Shown piece by piece: positions 23,834-32,942 of a DNA stretch of 64,000 nucleotides; within the stretch, counting starts at the first letter, position 1; each line of letters begins with the position of its first letter. The DNA is from Ignavibacteria bacterium. GTDB lineage: Bacteria > Bacteroidota > Ignavibacteria > Tepidaquicellales > Tepidaquicellaceae. Position numbers and translations under genes: made by a program. A model generated the notes under the pieces. The model did not search any database, was not told the origin of the DNA, and saw only the letters and a list, made by a program, of their open reading frames with translations. Location of the stretch: NCBI GenBank assembly GCA_016716125.1, contig JADJWZ010000005.1:1-64000 (forward strand). Reading direction: 5' to 3'.

Positions 23834-26134
23834 TTAAAAGCCGACGCTGCCTGCAGGCGGATCCGCTGTTTCTCCTGTAGTTTCTTCTGGCGCGCTGTAA
23901 TGATAAATATTACATTTTTTTGAGCTGTTCTTTTTAATGGCAAGATCAGTCACAGCCGGACACGAACCGTTGCTTCTCATTCCCGTAACTGTGCAGACCG
24001 CCGCTTCCTCTACTGTCTCAGGCATAAGGAAATATGCTATCGGAAAATCAAACTGATCATCTGAATAAAGTTTACCCATAAATCTTCCCCATATCGGAGC
24101 TGCTGCAGTACCTCCCTGTCCGTATGAACCTCCGAACTTAACTCTCGCATCATCAAAACCGAGCCAGACACCAGCGACGAACTGCGGAGTGAATCCGATA
24201 AACCATGCATCTGTATAGCTCTGTGAAGTTCCGGTCTTTCCTGCCGCCGGTCTCTGAAAAAATTGTCTTACGCTGGTAGCCGTTCCGTAGTCTATAACTC
24301 CCTGCATCATATCGCTCATAATATACGCTGATTCTTCACTCATTGCTTCCCTTGTCTGCGGATGAAATTCCTCTATTACTTTTCCGTTCCTGTCTTCTAT
24401 TTTGAGAATTGCTATAGGTTCTACCCATATACCTTCGTTTGCAAACGTTCCGAAAGCATTGGTTATCTCGAGCGGAGTTACTTCTCCCGCGCCGAGTGAA
24501 AGTGATATCACGTTCGGCAGTTCGGAATTTATTCCCATTTTGTGAGCAAGCTTTATTACATCTGAGATCGGAGCAATTTCCATTGATGTCCTGGCTGCGA
24601 CTACGTTAACTGATTTTGCAAGCGCGTCACGAAGCGAAATGCTGCCGCCCGTTCCGCCGCCTTTTGGTGACCATGTCGTTCCGCCTGTGTTTACTACAAG
24701 AGGAGCGTTTGAGATCTTATATCCCGGTGAATATCCTTTTATGATCGCCTCAGCATATACAAATGGTTTGAATGAAGATCCCGGCTGACGCTTAATCTGC
24801 GTAACATGATTCAAACCGTACTTAAAGATGGAAGTAGGATTTGAACCTACCATAGCTTTTATTTCTCCGGTCTTCGGATTCATTACAACGAATCCTACCT
24901 GTACAGTCGAAGTGAGAATTTTTACAGAGTCGATAAATTTCTTATCGCCCTTTAATCTGTCAGCGATTTTTTTTCTTTCTTCCTCTGTCTTTGCTTTTTT
25001 ATATTCTTCTGAAAATCTGATGTTTCTTGAAATTGCGTCACTAAGAATTTCTTTTCTCCCGGGTGAATTCCAGTTCCAGTATCCGTTAAATGATTTTTGA
25101 AATGTGCTGAGCTGCTTTACAACTGCATCTGTTGCATGCTTCTGAAATCTTGAATCAAGTGTAGTATACACTTTAAGACCGTCCCTGTAAAGATCGTATC
25201 CGTGTTTCTCAGCTATGCCTTCCATTAACTGCCTTATATATTCAGTAAACTGAGGCGCAGGCGAATTGAAAACCGCGTAATCTTTTTTGAGAGAAATTTT
25301 CAGCGGATCGTTAACGGCTATATCGAGATTTTCTTTAGATATAAAATCTTCTGCATACATTTCGTTTAAAACAAGATTCCTTCTGGCAATGGCGTTATCG
25401 GGTTTATCAACGGGATCATAATTCGCAGGTGATTTTAAAACACCTACAAGCAGAGCGCATTCGTCAAGCGTAAGTTCTTTGGCGGTCTTATTAAAATAAG
25501 TCTGCGCAGCAGCTTCCACTCCGTACGCTCCTTTTCCAAAATAAACAGTGTTAAGATAGTAAGCAAGAATTTCTTCTTTTGTATAAGTTCTTTCTATCTG
25601 CACAGCGGTCAATGCTTCGCGGAGTTTTCTGTTAAATGAAATTTCCGTTCCAATATCCTTGTAGAGATTTCTCGCAAGCTGCTGAGTAATAGTGGAAGCT
25701 CCCTCTCTTGTAAGACTTCCGCTCAGTATATTTTTTATGAACGCTTTGAAAATTCTGTCTACATCGACTCCCCAGTGGTCATAAAACTTCTTGTCTTCGA
25801 TCGCAATTAAAGCGTTGACCATGTCCTTGGGAATATTATCGAGAGTAACCTTAGTTCTGTTTTTAAGAAAGAACTTGTCTATAAGTTCACCGTCAACGGA
25901 ATATATTTTAGTCGCTTCTTCAAGTTTAGGATTCTCAAGTTCGGCAAGTGACGGAAGTGTTTTGGAAAGATAAAAAAGGTAAGCGCATCCGGCAATTACT
26001 ACTCCTATAAAAATTAATAATGCCGAATACAGAAAACCGCTGAAAGTGTTTTTTCGCTTTACTTTCTTCTGTCTGTATTTTTTATCCGAAAAGTATTTAT
26101 CTAATTCTTCTTCGGAATATTTATTGTTGTCCAA
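23834..26134 (-). CDS. mrcA: Penicillin-binding protein 1A (bifunctional peptidoglycan synthase)
   Basis: 766 residues. One membrane anchor (~34-56) is followed by a GT51 glycosyltransferase domain with catalytic Glu113 (AIEDKKFYDHWGVD) and GASTITQQLARNL. The transpeptidase domain has Ser453 in SSFK, SVN at 508-510 and KTGTS at 633-637. It polymerises and cross-links peptidoglycan. The C-terminus ends in a Gly/Pro/Asp-rich tail. It is 19 bases downstream of lpxH and upstream of ndk, forming an envelope-related minus-strand run. Confidence 0.95.
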   Translation of the reverse strand: MDNNKYSEEELDKYFSDKKYRQKKVKRKNTFSGFLYSALLIFIGVVIAGCAYLFYLSKTLPSLAELENPKLEEATKIYSVDGELIDKFFLKNRTKVTLDNIPKDMVNALIAIEDKKFYDHWGVDVDRIFKAFIKNILSGSLTREGASTITQQLARNLYKDIGTEISFNRKLREALTAVQIERTYTKEEILAYYLNTVYFGKGAYGVEAAAQTYFNKTAKELTLDECALLVGVLKSPANYDPVDKPDNAIARRNLVLNEMYAEDFISKENLDIAVNDPLKISLKKDYAVFNSPAPQFTEYIRQLMEGIAEKHGYDLYRDGLKVYTTLDSRFQKHATDAVVKQLSTFQKSFNGYWNWNSPGRKEILSDAISRNIRFSEEYKKAKTEEERKKIADRLKGDKKFIDSVKILTSTVQVGFVVMNPKTGEIKAMVGSNPTSIFKYGLNHVTQIKRQPGSSFKPFVYAEAIIKGYSPGYKISNAPLVVNTGGTTWSPKGGGTGGSISLRDALAKSVNVVAARTSMEIAPISDVIKLAHKMGINSELPNVISLSLGAGEVTPLEITNAFGTFANEGIWVEPIAILKIEDRNGKVIEEFHPQTREAMSEESAYIMSDMMQGVIDYGTATSVRQFFQRPAAGKTGTSQSYTDAWFIGFTPQFVAGVWLGFDDARVKFGGSYGQGGTAAAPIWGRFMGKLYSDDQFDFPIAYFLMPETVEEAAVCTVTGMRSNGSCPAVTDLAIKKNSSKKCNIYHYSAPEETTGETADPPAGSVGF

Positions 26135-26153
26135 ATTTTTTTTTCAGATTAAT

Positions 26154-26894
26154 TTATAACTTATTCGTGTCGTAATATGTCTTAAGCTCAAACTTTCCGT
26201 CTCTAAATACTCCGTATGAAAAATTATCAATCCAGTCGCCGAGATTGATGTAATAACCGTTTGCATGTTCCAGCATTTTCGGCTTATGTCTGTGTCCCAT
26301 TATTACAAAATCAAAACCGGATTCAAGCATTTCAAATGCCCGGTCTTTTAAGCCGTCTTTTTCGGAATAGTCCTTAACGCTCGTATGCTTTCTCGAAGTT
26401 TCGGACGTTCCTTTTGCAAGTCTGATTCCAATATTCGGATGTATCATCGAATATAGTTTCTGACTAATTTTATTTCTCAGAATTTTTTTGAGAATTCTGT
26501 ATCCGGTGTCATTATGCGCAAAACCGTCACCGTGATGTATGAAAAATTTCTTTCCGTCAATCTCTTTTTCTATGTGCGTATGACAGATCTCTATTCCGAA
26601 TTCATCTTTAAAAAATTCGCCTTTCCAAAAATCATGATTTCCCGCGATATAATTTATCTTCACACCGCTCTCCGTAAGTTCGGAGATCTTTGTGAACAGC
26701 CTGTAATAACCTTTCGGCACTACGTATTTATATTCTATCCAACAATCAAAAAGATCTCCTACTATGAAGATCTCTTTTGCATCTTCCCGAATGCTCTGCA
26801 GGAATTCTGTAAGTTTGGATTCTTTCAGCTTTTCTTTTTCCGGGGATTCCAGTCCAAGATGTACATCGGAAAAAAAATAGTATTCGCCTCTCAT
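26154..26894 (-). CDS. lpxH: UDP-2,3-diacylglucosamine diphosphatase
   Basis: 246 residues. It hydrolyses UDP-2,3-diacylglucosamine to lipid X in lipid A synthesis. Metal-binding motifs appear in order: FSDVHLG, GDLFDCW, GNHDFW, HHGDG and GHRHKP. The form without a hydrophobic C-terminus is typical of Bacteroidota-type LpxH. It lies between the secreted-protein gene (26913) and pbp1A (26134), with gaps of 18 and 19 bases. Confidence 0.88.
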   Translation of the reverse strand: MRGEYYFFSDVHLGLESPEKEKLKESKLTEFLQSIREDAKEIFIVGDLFDCWIEYKYVVPKGYYRLFTKISELTESGVKINYIAGNHDFWKGEFFKDEFGIEICHTHIEKEIDGKKFFIHHGDGFAHNDTGYRILKKILRNKISQKLYSMIHPNIGIRLAKGTSETSRKHTSVKDYSEKDGLKDRAFEMLESGFDFVIMGHRHKPKMLEHANGYYINLGDWIDNFSYGVFRDGKFELKTYYDTNKL

Positions 26895-26912
26895 TTATTT
26901 TAAAGTAAAATA

Positions 26913-27359
26913 CTATTTTACTTTTATCCTGGCGGTAAAATTTTGATTCGCCATTTTGCAGACGCCGTCCGTTACTGTGCAGTATCCGAATTTAACTTTT
27001 CCGGTAATTGTGATCGTGGATCCGCTGGCTGCATTATCCGGAACTCTGAAATTATATTTTACTTTTGAGTTGCTGATATATTCGCCGTCTCCGCCGGAAT
27101 AATCCTGAAATCCGTTACCTTCTATTCCGCCTGATGTAAGTTCCATCGTAACACCCGGCTCTTTCGGGATCTTTACTTTTGAACCTGTCTTAAAAGAAAT
27201 GTTTAAAACTCCGGACTCTCCGGGGCTGAAAGATCTTTTATTTGCGCTTGCTTTGACACCCGGGGCTGATGAACCGGATTCATTAAAACCCATTCCCGTT
27301 ATTAAAGGAATTATCATCAATAAGGCAACAAAAAACACTGTTTTTTTCATTAATTTCAA
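26913..27359 (-). CDS. Small secreted protein with DsbD-N-like beta fold
   Basis: About 148 residues. A signal peptide, KKTVFFVALLMIIPLITG, is followed by a soluble beta-rich domain. This includes KRSFSPGESGVLNISFKTG and ends with TGKVKFGYCTVTDGVCKMAN, where two Cys are spaced as in the substrate-binding N-terminal domain of DsbD-type proteins. The start is taken as TTG 27359, since AGGAG lies eight bases upstream; ATG 27350 is the alternative. A longer start at 27398 lacks a ribosome site. It probably acts in the periplasm in thiol chemistry, an inference from the fold only. Confidence 0.6.
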   Translation of the reverse strand: MKLMKKTVFFVALLMIIPLITGMGFNESGSSAPGVKASANKRSFSPGESGVLNISFKTGSKVKIPKEPGVTMELTSGGIEGNGFQDYSGGDGEYISNSKVKYNFRVPDNAASGSTITITGKVKFGYCTVTDGVCKMANQNFTARIKVK

Positions 27360-27428
27360 CTTTATTACTCCTGTTTTATTATTTAAAAATATACTCATTT
27401 TGATTTTTTATACAAAGACAATAAATGC

Positions 27429-27549
27429 AATTTAGAATTAGGAATTACGAATTAGGAATTTCAACACCTTTTAGTAACACGAAATTTGGAATAAAGAATT
27501 AATGAATTTAAAGCATTATTCGTAATTCGTAATTCGTAATTTGTAATTG
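27429..27549. repeat. Intergenic inverted repeat of ATTCGTAATTC type
   Basis: AATTAGGAATTACGAATTAG (27435-27454) faces ATTCGTAATTCGTAATTCGT (27519-27538) across about 65 bases. Each arm is itself a tandem array of AATTACGAATT-like units of 8-10 bases. It lies between folE2 and the secreted-protein gene and does not code. It is probably a dispersed repeat of this genome. Confidence 0.6.
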
Positions 27550-27554
27550 TCTTT

Positions 27555-28403
27555 TCAGTATCTTCTTATAATATGATCACTGTCTAATCCGTTCATAAAA
27601 TTTTTATGGGATTCAATATGCGCGTAAGCATTATGGTTATGGATGCTTTCGAAATTCTCGGCTTCGACGCTGTACCATATTATGTTTTTCATCTTTTTAA
27701 GCTTTAATACAACATTACGGACCAGATCTTCTACAAACACGGGATTCTCATAAGCTCTTTCGGTTACATATCTTTCATCTTCCCTTTTGAGAAGTGAAAA
27801 CAGTTCGCAGCTCGCGCTTGATTCTGCAACATTAATGATCTCTTCAATCCATACAGTATTGCGGAATCTGACTGATATTGTAACTTCACCTCTCTGATTA
27901 TGAGCTCCATATTTTGAAATGTTTTTTGAGCACGGGCAAAGAGTTGTAACCGGTACTTTAACAGTCAGAACAAAATCTTTTTTCTTACCGGATCTGACGG
28001 CATGAAACTTTACGGAATAGTCTATAAGAGAAGGCTTTCCCGTGACCGGCGCTTTTTTCATTTTGAAATACGGGAATTCTATTTCAATGTGTGATGAATT
28101 TGAATTCAGTCTCTTCTGCATTTCTACAAGGAGTGTATCAATTGAATCTACATGGATCTCACGCGATTCACACTGAAGTATTTCGACAAACCTGCTCATA
28201 TGCGTTCCCTTAAACTCTTTCGGAAGATCAACGGTCATTGAAACTGTGGCAATTGTGTGCTGAAGTTCATTATCTTTATCTCTGACTGCAAACGGATATT
28301 TAAGGTTTTTTACACCTACTTTATCAATCGGTATCTCTCTGACATCGGTTTGATTTTGTGTATCCGGAAGTTTAGTTACTGCTTCAGTAACAACTTTTTT
28401 CAA
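27555..28403 (-). CDS. folE2: GTP cyclohydrolase I, type IB
   Basis: 282 residues. It converts GTP to 7,8-dihydroneopterin triphosphate for folate or queuosine synthesis. DVREIPIDKVGVKNLKYPF and KGTHMSRFVEIL are family signatures. The metal-site cysteine lies in TTLCPCSKNISKYGAHNQRG (Cys156/158). NVAESSASCELFSLLKREDE and NFESIHNHNAYAHIE are also conserved. FolE2 can use Mn or Fe when Zn is scarce. It is the last gene of the run that starts at ispD, 78 bases after the Nudix gene. Confidence 0.93.
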   Translation of the reverse strand: MKKVVTEAVTKLPDTQNQTDVREIPIDKVGVKNLKYPFAVRDKDNELQHTIATVSMTVDLPKEFKGTHMSRFVEILQCESREIHVDSIDTLLVEMQKRLNSNSSHIEIEFPYFKMKKAPVTGKPSLIDYSVKFHAVRSGKKKDFVLTVKVPVTTLCPCSKNISKYGAHNQRGEVTISVRFRNTVWIEEIINVAESSASCELFSLLKREDERYVTERAYENPVFVEDLVRNVVLKLKKMKNIIWYSVEAENFESIHNHNAYAHIESHKNFMNGLDSDHIIRRY

Positions 28404-28481
28404 AATATTTCCTTTTTTATTTAAATTTAAAACTTAATGCACGGTTTGTTAAACCTTATGAGTAATTTTAAAATTTCAGAT

Positions 28482-28952
28482 TTAAGTATTTATTTCCTTA
28501 ATATCCGGAAATTCTGTGCAGTCAAGTGATATAAAAAACGGTTCGGGATTATCTTCAAATATTCTGCTCCATATAAATTTTTTGTCTGTTTCGGGAATGT
28601 TATGACTATTAAAATTATCGGGGTGAATGAGTAAAAAATTTCCTTCAATACAGTCAGCGGGAATATCTGAGATCCTTGGTAAATATTTCATCAGAAAGAT
28701 CATAACGTTTCCGATATGAGGATATTCCTTCTCTGTCACAATACCAGCGAGTTTCCAGTCATTGCTGCCGGAATCGATGTTGCATTCTTCCTTTGCTTCC
28801 CTTATTGCGCAAAAGACCGGTGACTCTGCTGAACCTGTTTCCACTTTTCCTCCCGGCGGAGAGATCAGACCTTTGTTCGGATTTTTCTGTCTTTCCATCA
28901 GAAGATATTCACCTTTGTCATTTTGTATATATAATAGAGTAGCAAGTATCAT
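28482..28952 (-). CDS. Nudix hydrolase (MutT-like)
   Basis: 156 residues. The Nudix box is visible as GGKVETG ... CAIREAKEECNI, two to three residues longer than the strict spacing. The N-terminus LATLLYIQNDKGEYLLMERQ and the segment KGLISPPGG resemble 8-oxo-dGTP diphosphatases. It probably cleans up an oxidised or abnormal nucleotide. It lies 12 bases after the amidohydrolase-like gene and 78 before folE2, whose substrate is also a nucleotide (GTP). Confidence 0.85.
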   Translation of the reverse strand: MILATLLYIQNDKGEYLLMERQKNPNKGLISPPGGKVETGSAESPVFCAIREAKEECNIDSGSNDWKLAGIVTEKEYPHIGNVMIFLMKYLPRISDIPADCIEGNFLLIHPDNFNSHNIPETDKKFIWSRIFEDNPEPFFISLDCTEFPDIKEINT

Positions 28953-28964
28953 TATGCGCTGATA

Positions 28965-30869
28965 TTAATCTTTATCACCGAAACCGAATTTCAGTTTTCC
29001 CTTTTTGAAAGCCGGCTTTTGATCATCAATTGATTTTTCTTCAAAGCCGGTGATTTTTTCTTTGTCAATTTCTTCAATCTCATCAATTTTAATATTGTCT
29101 GTAATCTCAGCAGGTCTGATATTTATTTGTATATCGGTAATACTTGAAACTTCAGTATCAACTGCAGACTCCTTAACCTGCGTGTTATCTTTAACTCCGG
29201 ATTTTTTAAAATGCTTTAAAATTTGCGGCTGCTGCTGTAATTTATCAGACTCAGTTAAAATGTCTATATCTGCGCCTGTTTCCTTAATGTCCACAAAGTT
29301 AATTGTTTCATCAGCAGTGTCATCGGTATTTTCTCTTTTCTTTTCAAACTCTTCTTCTTTCTTTCCAATAATTGAAAATTCTCCTTCGCCTTCGTATGTT
29401 CCGGTCTCAGTCATATCAACAAATATTTCAGGCTTTACAAGCAATTTATCCGTTTCTTCCCTGCTGTTCCCTCCAAGAGAAATTTTATCCACTCTTTCTC
29501 TCATCAGATATTTCTCTTTATATTCGCTGTACATTCCGGCTTTATAAAGTTTATCCGAAATAGCCAGAGATTTTATTTTCAGCTCATGTTCATTAACACC
29601 GGCAAGTCTGTTTTCCATTACAACGTGTTCGCCCTTTATCAGCACATCGGAGATATCCTTTACGGTAAGATTTTGAATTATAAATTCACTTATGCTTTCA
29701 CCGGTAATTTCGGGCATTGAAAGAGTATTGCGAATATCATCAATAGAAAAGAATATCAGATCTGCAGATTTATTTCTTTCGACAGATCCGGTAACATTGG
29801 ATAATCCGAAAAGCAAAGAAGGATTTTTTACAGCCATTTTAATTACTGATTCATACAAAAGAGAACTTTTTGGAATTATGTTTGACAATATTTTCAATTC
29901 AGTGAGAATATTCTTTCCGGTATAACCCGTTCCGATAATTATATTAAGACCGGAAAATAACAGCTCATCAATATCTATTTTCCTTCCCGCAAGATTCAGA
30001 TAGTCAGAAGGCGAGATCAGAACAGAAGCGTTTTTCTTTTTCAGAATGTCGAGCTCTATCTGATTTATCTGAGTCGGATTATAAACGACTGTAGAAGAGT
30101 TTATCAGATCCATATCTGACAATATCGTAATAAACGGCTTCCCGAAAATTTTCTTAGCTGATTCTATTACATTTTGTGAAACCGACGCTTCGATAAAAAA
30201 CTTAGCGCCGGACTGAGCCAGTGATTTTTTAATTGATGAAAGGGAATAATTATTTATCTGTTCATCGGGTATCAATCCCATTGATACAGAATTTATTGTA
30301 CCGGTATCTGATTGATCCGAAGAAAGAATATTCTGATCATAAGTTCTGAGGTCAAAGTATTGCTTAATTTTTTGATTGCCTGCAAACACCCTGTCAAAGA
30401 CACTTTCTGAGATACAGCTGCTGCATTCGCTTATAAACACTTCACCGTTTTTCAGAGCTTGTTTATGACTGATATTCAGAAGTTCAGACATGATGCCTGA
30501 ATTAAAATCATCAGAAATAAAATTTTCAACAAGTGTGAGCGAATGCCATGTTCTCAAATTTTCATAACTGCATTTATCCAGAAACCGGCTGCAGAGTGAG
30601 AATGAAGAGTTCAAAGCGGAATTAAAAAATCCCGGCATTACAAGTTTGTCCTTTGCATCAATTATTACGGCTTCGGGATTTTTTGATACGAATTCCTTTT
30701 CGCTGAATTTATTTTCAAAGTCTGTTAAAAATATCTTCCCGTTTTTCAATATTATAGTAAAGTAACCTGCGGAAGAATTTTTATCCAGCGTAAGAACCAG
30801 ACCGTTCTTAATTACTGTATATTTATCCTGCAAAATGTTTTCATTTTTTTCCTGAACTAATTTAATCAC
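28965..30869 (-). CDS. Amidohydrolase-fold protein lacking all metal ligands (pseudoenzyme)
   Basis: 634 residues, start GTG 30869 overlapping the upstream stop as GTGA. Residues ~15-430 follow the fold of ATZ/TRZ or deaminase-type amidohydrolases (VIKNGLVLTLDKN, KLVMPGFFN, RNKSADLIFFSID, DVLIKGEHVV). The usual H-x-H after PGF is A85-L-N87. The next His position reads FIEASVSQN, the VHC position reads TVVYNPTQ, and the terminal Asp of GTD is GTGYTGKN. So no metal site remains. The last ~170 residues are acidic, low-complexity sequence ending in KGKLKFGFGDKD. It may be a scaffold or regulator. The frame is intact and flanked by close genes, so it is not a pseudogene. Confidence 0.75.
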   Translation of the reverse strand: MIKLVQEKNENILQDKYTVIKNGLVLTLDKNSSAGYFTIILKNGKIFLTDFENKFSEKEFVSKNPEAVIIDAKDKLVMPGFFNSALNSSFSLCSRFLDKCSYENLRTWHSLTLVENFISDDFNSGIMSELLNISHKQALKNGEVFISECSSCISESVFDRVFAGNQKIKQYFDLRTYDQNILSSDQSDTGTINSVSMGLIPDEQINNYSLSSIKKSLAQSGAKFFIEASVSQNVIESAKKIFGKPFITILSDMDLINSSTVVYNPTQINQIELDILKKKNASVLISPSDYLNLAGRKIDIDELLFSGLNIIIGTGYTGKNILTELKILSNIIPKSSLLYESVIKMAVKNPSLLFGLSNVTGSVERNKSADLIFFSIDDIRNTLSMPEITGESISEFIIQNLTVKDISDVLIKGEHVVMENRLAGVNEHELKIKSLAISDKLYKAGMYSEYKEKYLMRERVDKISLGGNSREETDKLLVKPEIFVDMTETGTYEGEGEFSIIGKKEEEFEKKRENTDDTADETINFVDIKETGADIDILTESDKLQQQPQILKHFKKSGVKDNTQVKESAVDTEVSSITDIQINIRPAEITDNIKIDEIEEIDKEKITGFEEKSIDDQKPAFKKGKLKFGFGDKD

Positions 30870-31825
30870 AAATCTTCAATAATAAATTTTTCATTTATAA
30901 AATAATCACTTTCATTGAGTGAATTGTCGTCATTTTTAAAAACCGCATACTGAAATCCTTCTCTTACGCTGAAGGCGCCGTATTCTCCTTTTATATTCAA
31001 AGCTACAAATCCAACCTGATAGATATGGTCCCTGTTTATATCGGAAAGCTTATTCAATTTATAAACTCTTTCACATGCGAGCCGGCATGCTTCGGTCGGG
31101 GACTTTCCGTTTCTCATCATTTCCACTATCAAAAAACTTCCGCAGGCTCTGACACATTCTTCGCCTCTTCCCGTGGAAACAGCTCCGCCGATCTCTCCGT
31201 CCACATAAAGTCCCGATCCGACGATCGGACTGTCGCCTACTCTTCCTTTGAGTTTCCATGCCATTCCGCTGGTAGTGCATGATGCAGAAACGTGTCCGTC
31301 CTTATCAATTGCTACCATTCCTACAGTATCGTGATTTCCGTCTGTATTAATTTTATCTATGATCTCTTTTTTTAAAAGAAAATCATCTGTATGAATCTCT
31401 TCAGCTTTTCTGCCGCCGGACGCTTTCCATTCATGAAATCTTCTGATGGAATTTTCCGTCAGGAGACTTTCCGGTCTGAATCCGTTTTTCAGCGCAAAGT
31501 CATACGCCCCGTCGCCCGCAAGTATTGTGTGTTCGGTATTTTCCAGTATAAGCCTTGCAAGACTTATTGGATTCTTAATATTCTCTAGACTGATGACTGA
31601 GCCAATCCTAGCGCGCCAGTCCATAATAGCTGCGTCTAATGTAACGCTTCCTTCGCAGTCCGGAAGTCCGCCGAAACCGACGCTCAGAACTTCGGGATCA
31701 TCTTCGGAAATTTTCACGCCCATCTCAACAGCGTCAAGAGAATTTCCTCCGTCTTTAAGGATCCTGTACGCTTCTTCATTGGCAGCGAGTCCGTGTTTCC
31801 ATGTAGAGATTACAACAGGTTCCAT
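30866..31825 (-). CDS. Isoaspartyl peptidase / glycosylasparaginase (Ntn hydrolase)
   Basis: 319 residues of the N-terminal-nucleophile asparaginase family. The autocleavage site and nucleophile are in GNHDTVGMVAID (Thr167), followed by TTSGMAWKLKGRVGDSPIVG and STGRGEECVRACGSF. WKHGLAANEEAY at the start is typical of the N4-(beta-N-acetylglucosaminyl)-L-asparaginase branch. It would cleave beta-aspartyl or glycosyl-asparagine bonds. The stop overlaps the GTG start of the next gene. There is no signal peptide, so it acts in the cytoplasm. Confidence 0.88.
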   Translation of the reverse strand: MEPVVISTWKHGLAANEEAYRILKDGGNSLDAVEMGVKISEDDPEVLSVGFGGLPDCEGSVTLDAAIMDWRARIGSVISLENIKNPISLARLILENTEHTILAGDGAYDFALKNGFRPESLLTENSIRRFHEWKASGGRKAEEIHTDDFLLKKEIIDKINTDGNHDTVGMVAIDKDGHVSASCTTSGMAWKLKGRVGDSPIVGSGLYVDGEIGGAVSTGRGEECVRACGSFLIVEMMRNGKSPTEACRLACERVYKLNKLSDINRDHIYQVGFVALNIKGEYGAFSVREGFQYAVFKNDDNSLNESDYFINEKFIIEDL

Positions 31826-31846
31826 GCAATATAATAAAATTTGAAA

Positions 31847-32878
31847 TTAATTTTTTATGTGCTTAGAAATTACTTCAAAGGTTCTGTCGAATCTATAAGG
31901 AATATTCATATGTCCGTCGTTAAATTCTTCATGTATATATTTTATATTATTTTTTTTCAGTTTGTCGCAAAAAATTCTGGCGCCGACGTGCAGATTGAAT
32001 TCATCTCTGTTTCCGGCATCGAGATAGATCAGCTTAAGTTTTTTCAAAGCAGCTGAATATTTTTTTACAAGTCTTACAGGATCGTGACTAAGCCATTTAT
32101 TAAAAACTTTTAAATCCACTTCACCTGTATTCACATCATACGGCAGATCAAAATTATAACCTTTTGATTTCACCGCTTTCGGATTCGGAGAGTAACAGCT
32201 TGCCATACCAATGGTGTTCAGCATATCGTGATAGTTCTTTGGCTTGGGCAGATCGAAATTAAGTTTTTTCTTAATGAAATTCTCAACTCCTTTATGGCCT
32301 TTTCCGAACTGTTCAAATCCAATCAGAGCTTTCGGAAAGTCCGGCATGTAACAGTATTCAAAAGCCATATCGCCGGCAGTGGAGCACATCAGTCCGAATA
32401 CTTCCGGATTTCTCATTGCGAGAATTACCGCTCCGTAACCGCCGCTGGATTTTCCGCAGACAGCGCGGCTGTTGCTTTCAGGTAATGTGCGGTATTTCGA
32501 ATCGATGAACGGAACGAGCTCGCGGATAATATAATCTTCATACTTTCCTGTAGCGGACGAATTAATAAACTGACTGCCGCCGTATTTTGTAATGCAGTCC
32601 GGCATTACAACTATCATCTCTTTCATTTTTCCGGAAGAGATAAGCCGGTCAAGCCGCTGATGAATATTTTCGGAAAGAAAAGAAAAGTTAAGATGCGAAA
32701 TACCTTTGCCTGTAAATCCGGAGATAAGAAATGCAACCGGAAATCTTTTATTGGGAGATGAAAAATATGAAGGCGGAAGATAGACAGGAAAGTCTCTTAT
32801 AAACGGATCTTTGAGAGGATTGCCTTTCAGAATTCCGCTTTCAAAAGTTTCCAGTACGACCGATCCCGTTTTTTTCAT
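31847..32878 (-). CDS. Esterase-D-type alpha/beta hydrolase
   Basis: 343 residues of the putative-esterase (PF00756) type. The nucleophile elbow is CGKSSGGYG (Ser144), preceded by the strand MIVVMPDCITKYGGS. A late EEFNDGHMNIPYRFD supplies the catalytic His, and IYLDAGNRDEFNLHVG the acid. No signal peptide is visible. It may hydrolyse acyl or feruloyl esters or S-formylglutathione; the substrate is not deducible. It lies 21 bases upstream of the asparaginase gene and 64 after ispD. Confidence 0.8.
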   Translation of the reverse strand: MKKTGSVVLETFESGILKGNPLKDPFIRDFPVYLPPSYFSSPNKRFPVAFLISGFTGKGISHLNFSFLSENIHQRLDRLISSGKMKEMIVVMPDCITKYGGSQFINSSATGKYEDYIIRELVPFIDSKYRTLPESNSRAVCGKSSGGYGAVILAMRNPEVFGLMCSTAGDMAFEYCYMPDFPKALIGFEQFGKGHKGVENFIKKKLNFDLPKPKNYHDMLNTIGMASCYSPNPKAVKSKGYNFDLPYDVNTGEVDLKVFNKWLSHDPVRLVKKYSAALKKLKLIYLDAGNRDEFNLHVGARIFCDKLKKNNIKYIHEEFNDGHMNIPYRFDRTFEVISKHIKN

Positions 32879-32942
32879 TTTGCTGTTGTAATATTCACGT
32901 TTCCGTCTTTGTTGAAATAACCGTTAAAACGGTTAACATCCA

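Noticed and set aside
27429..27549. CRISPR array from the repeated ATTCGTAATTC units
   Set aside because: Units are 8-10 bases and tandem, without spacers of regular length, and no cas gene lies near.
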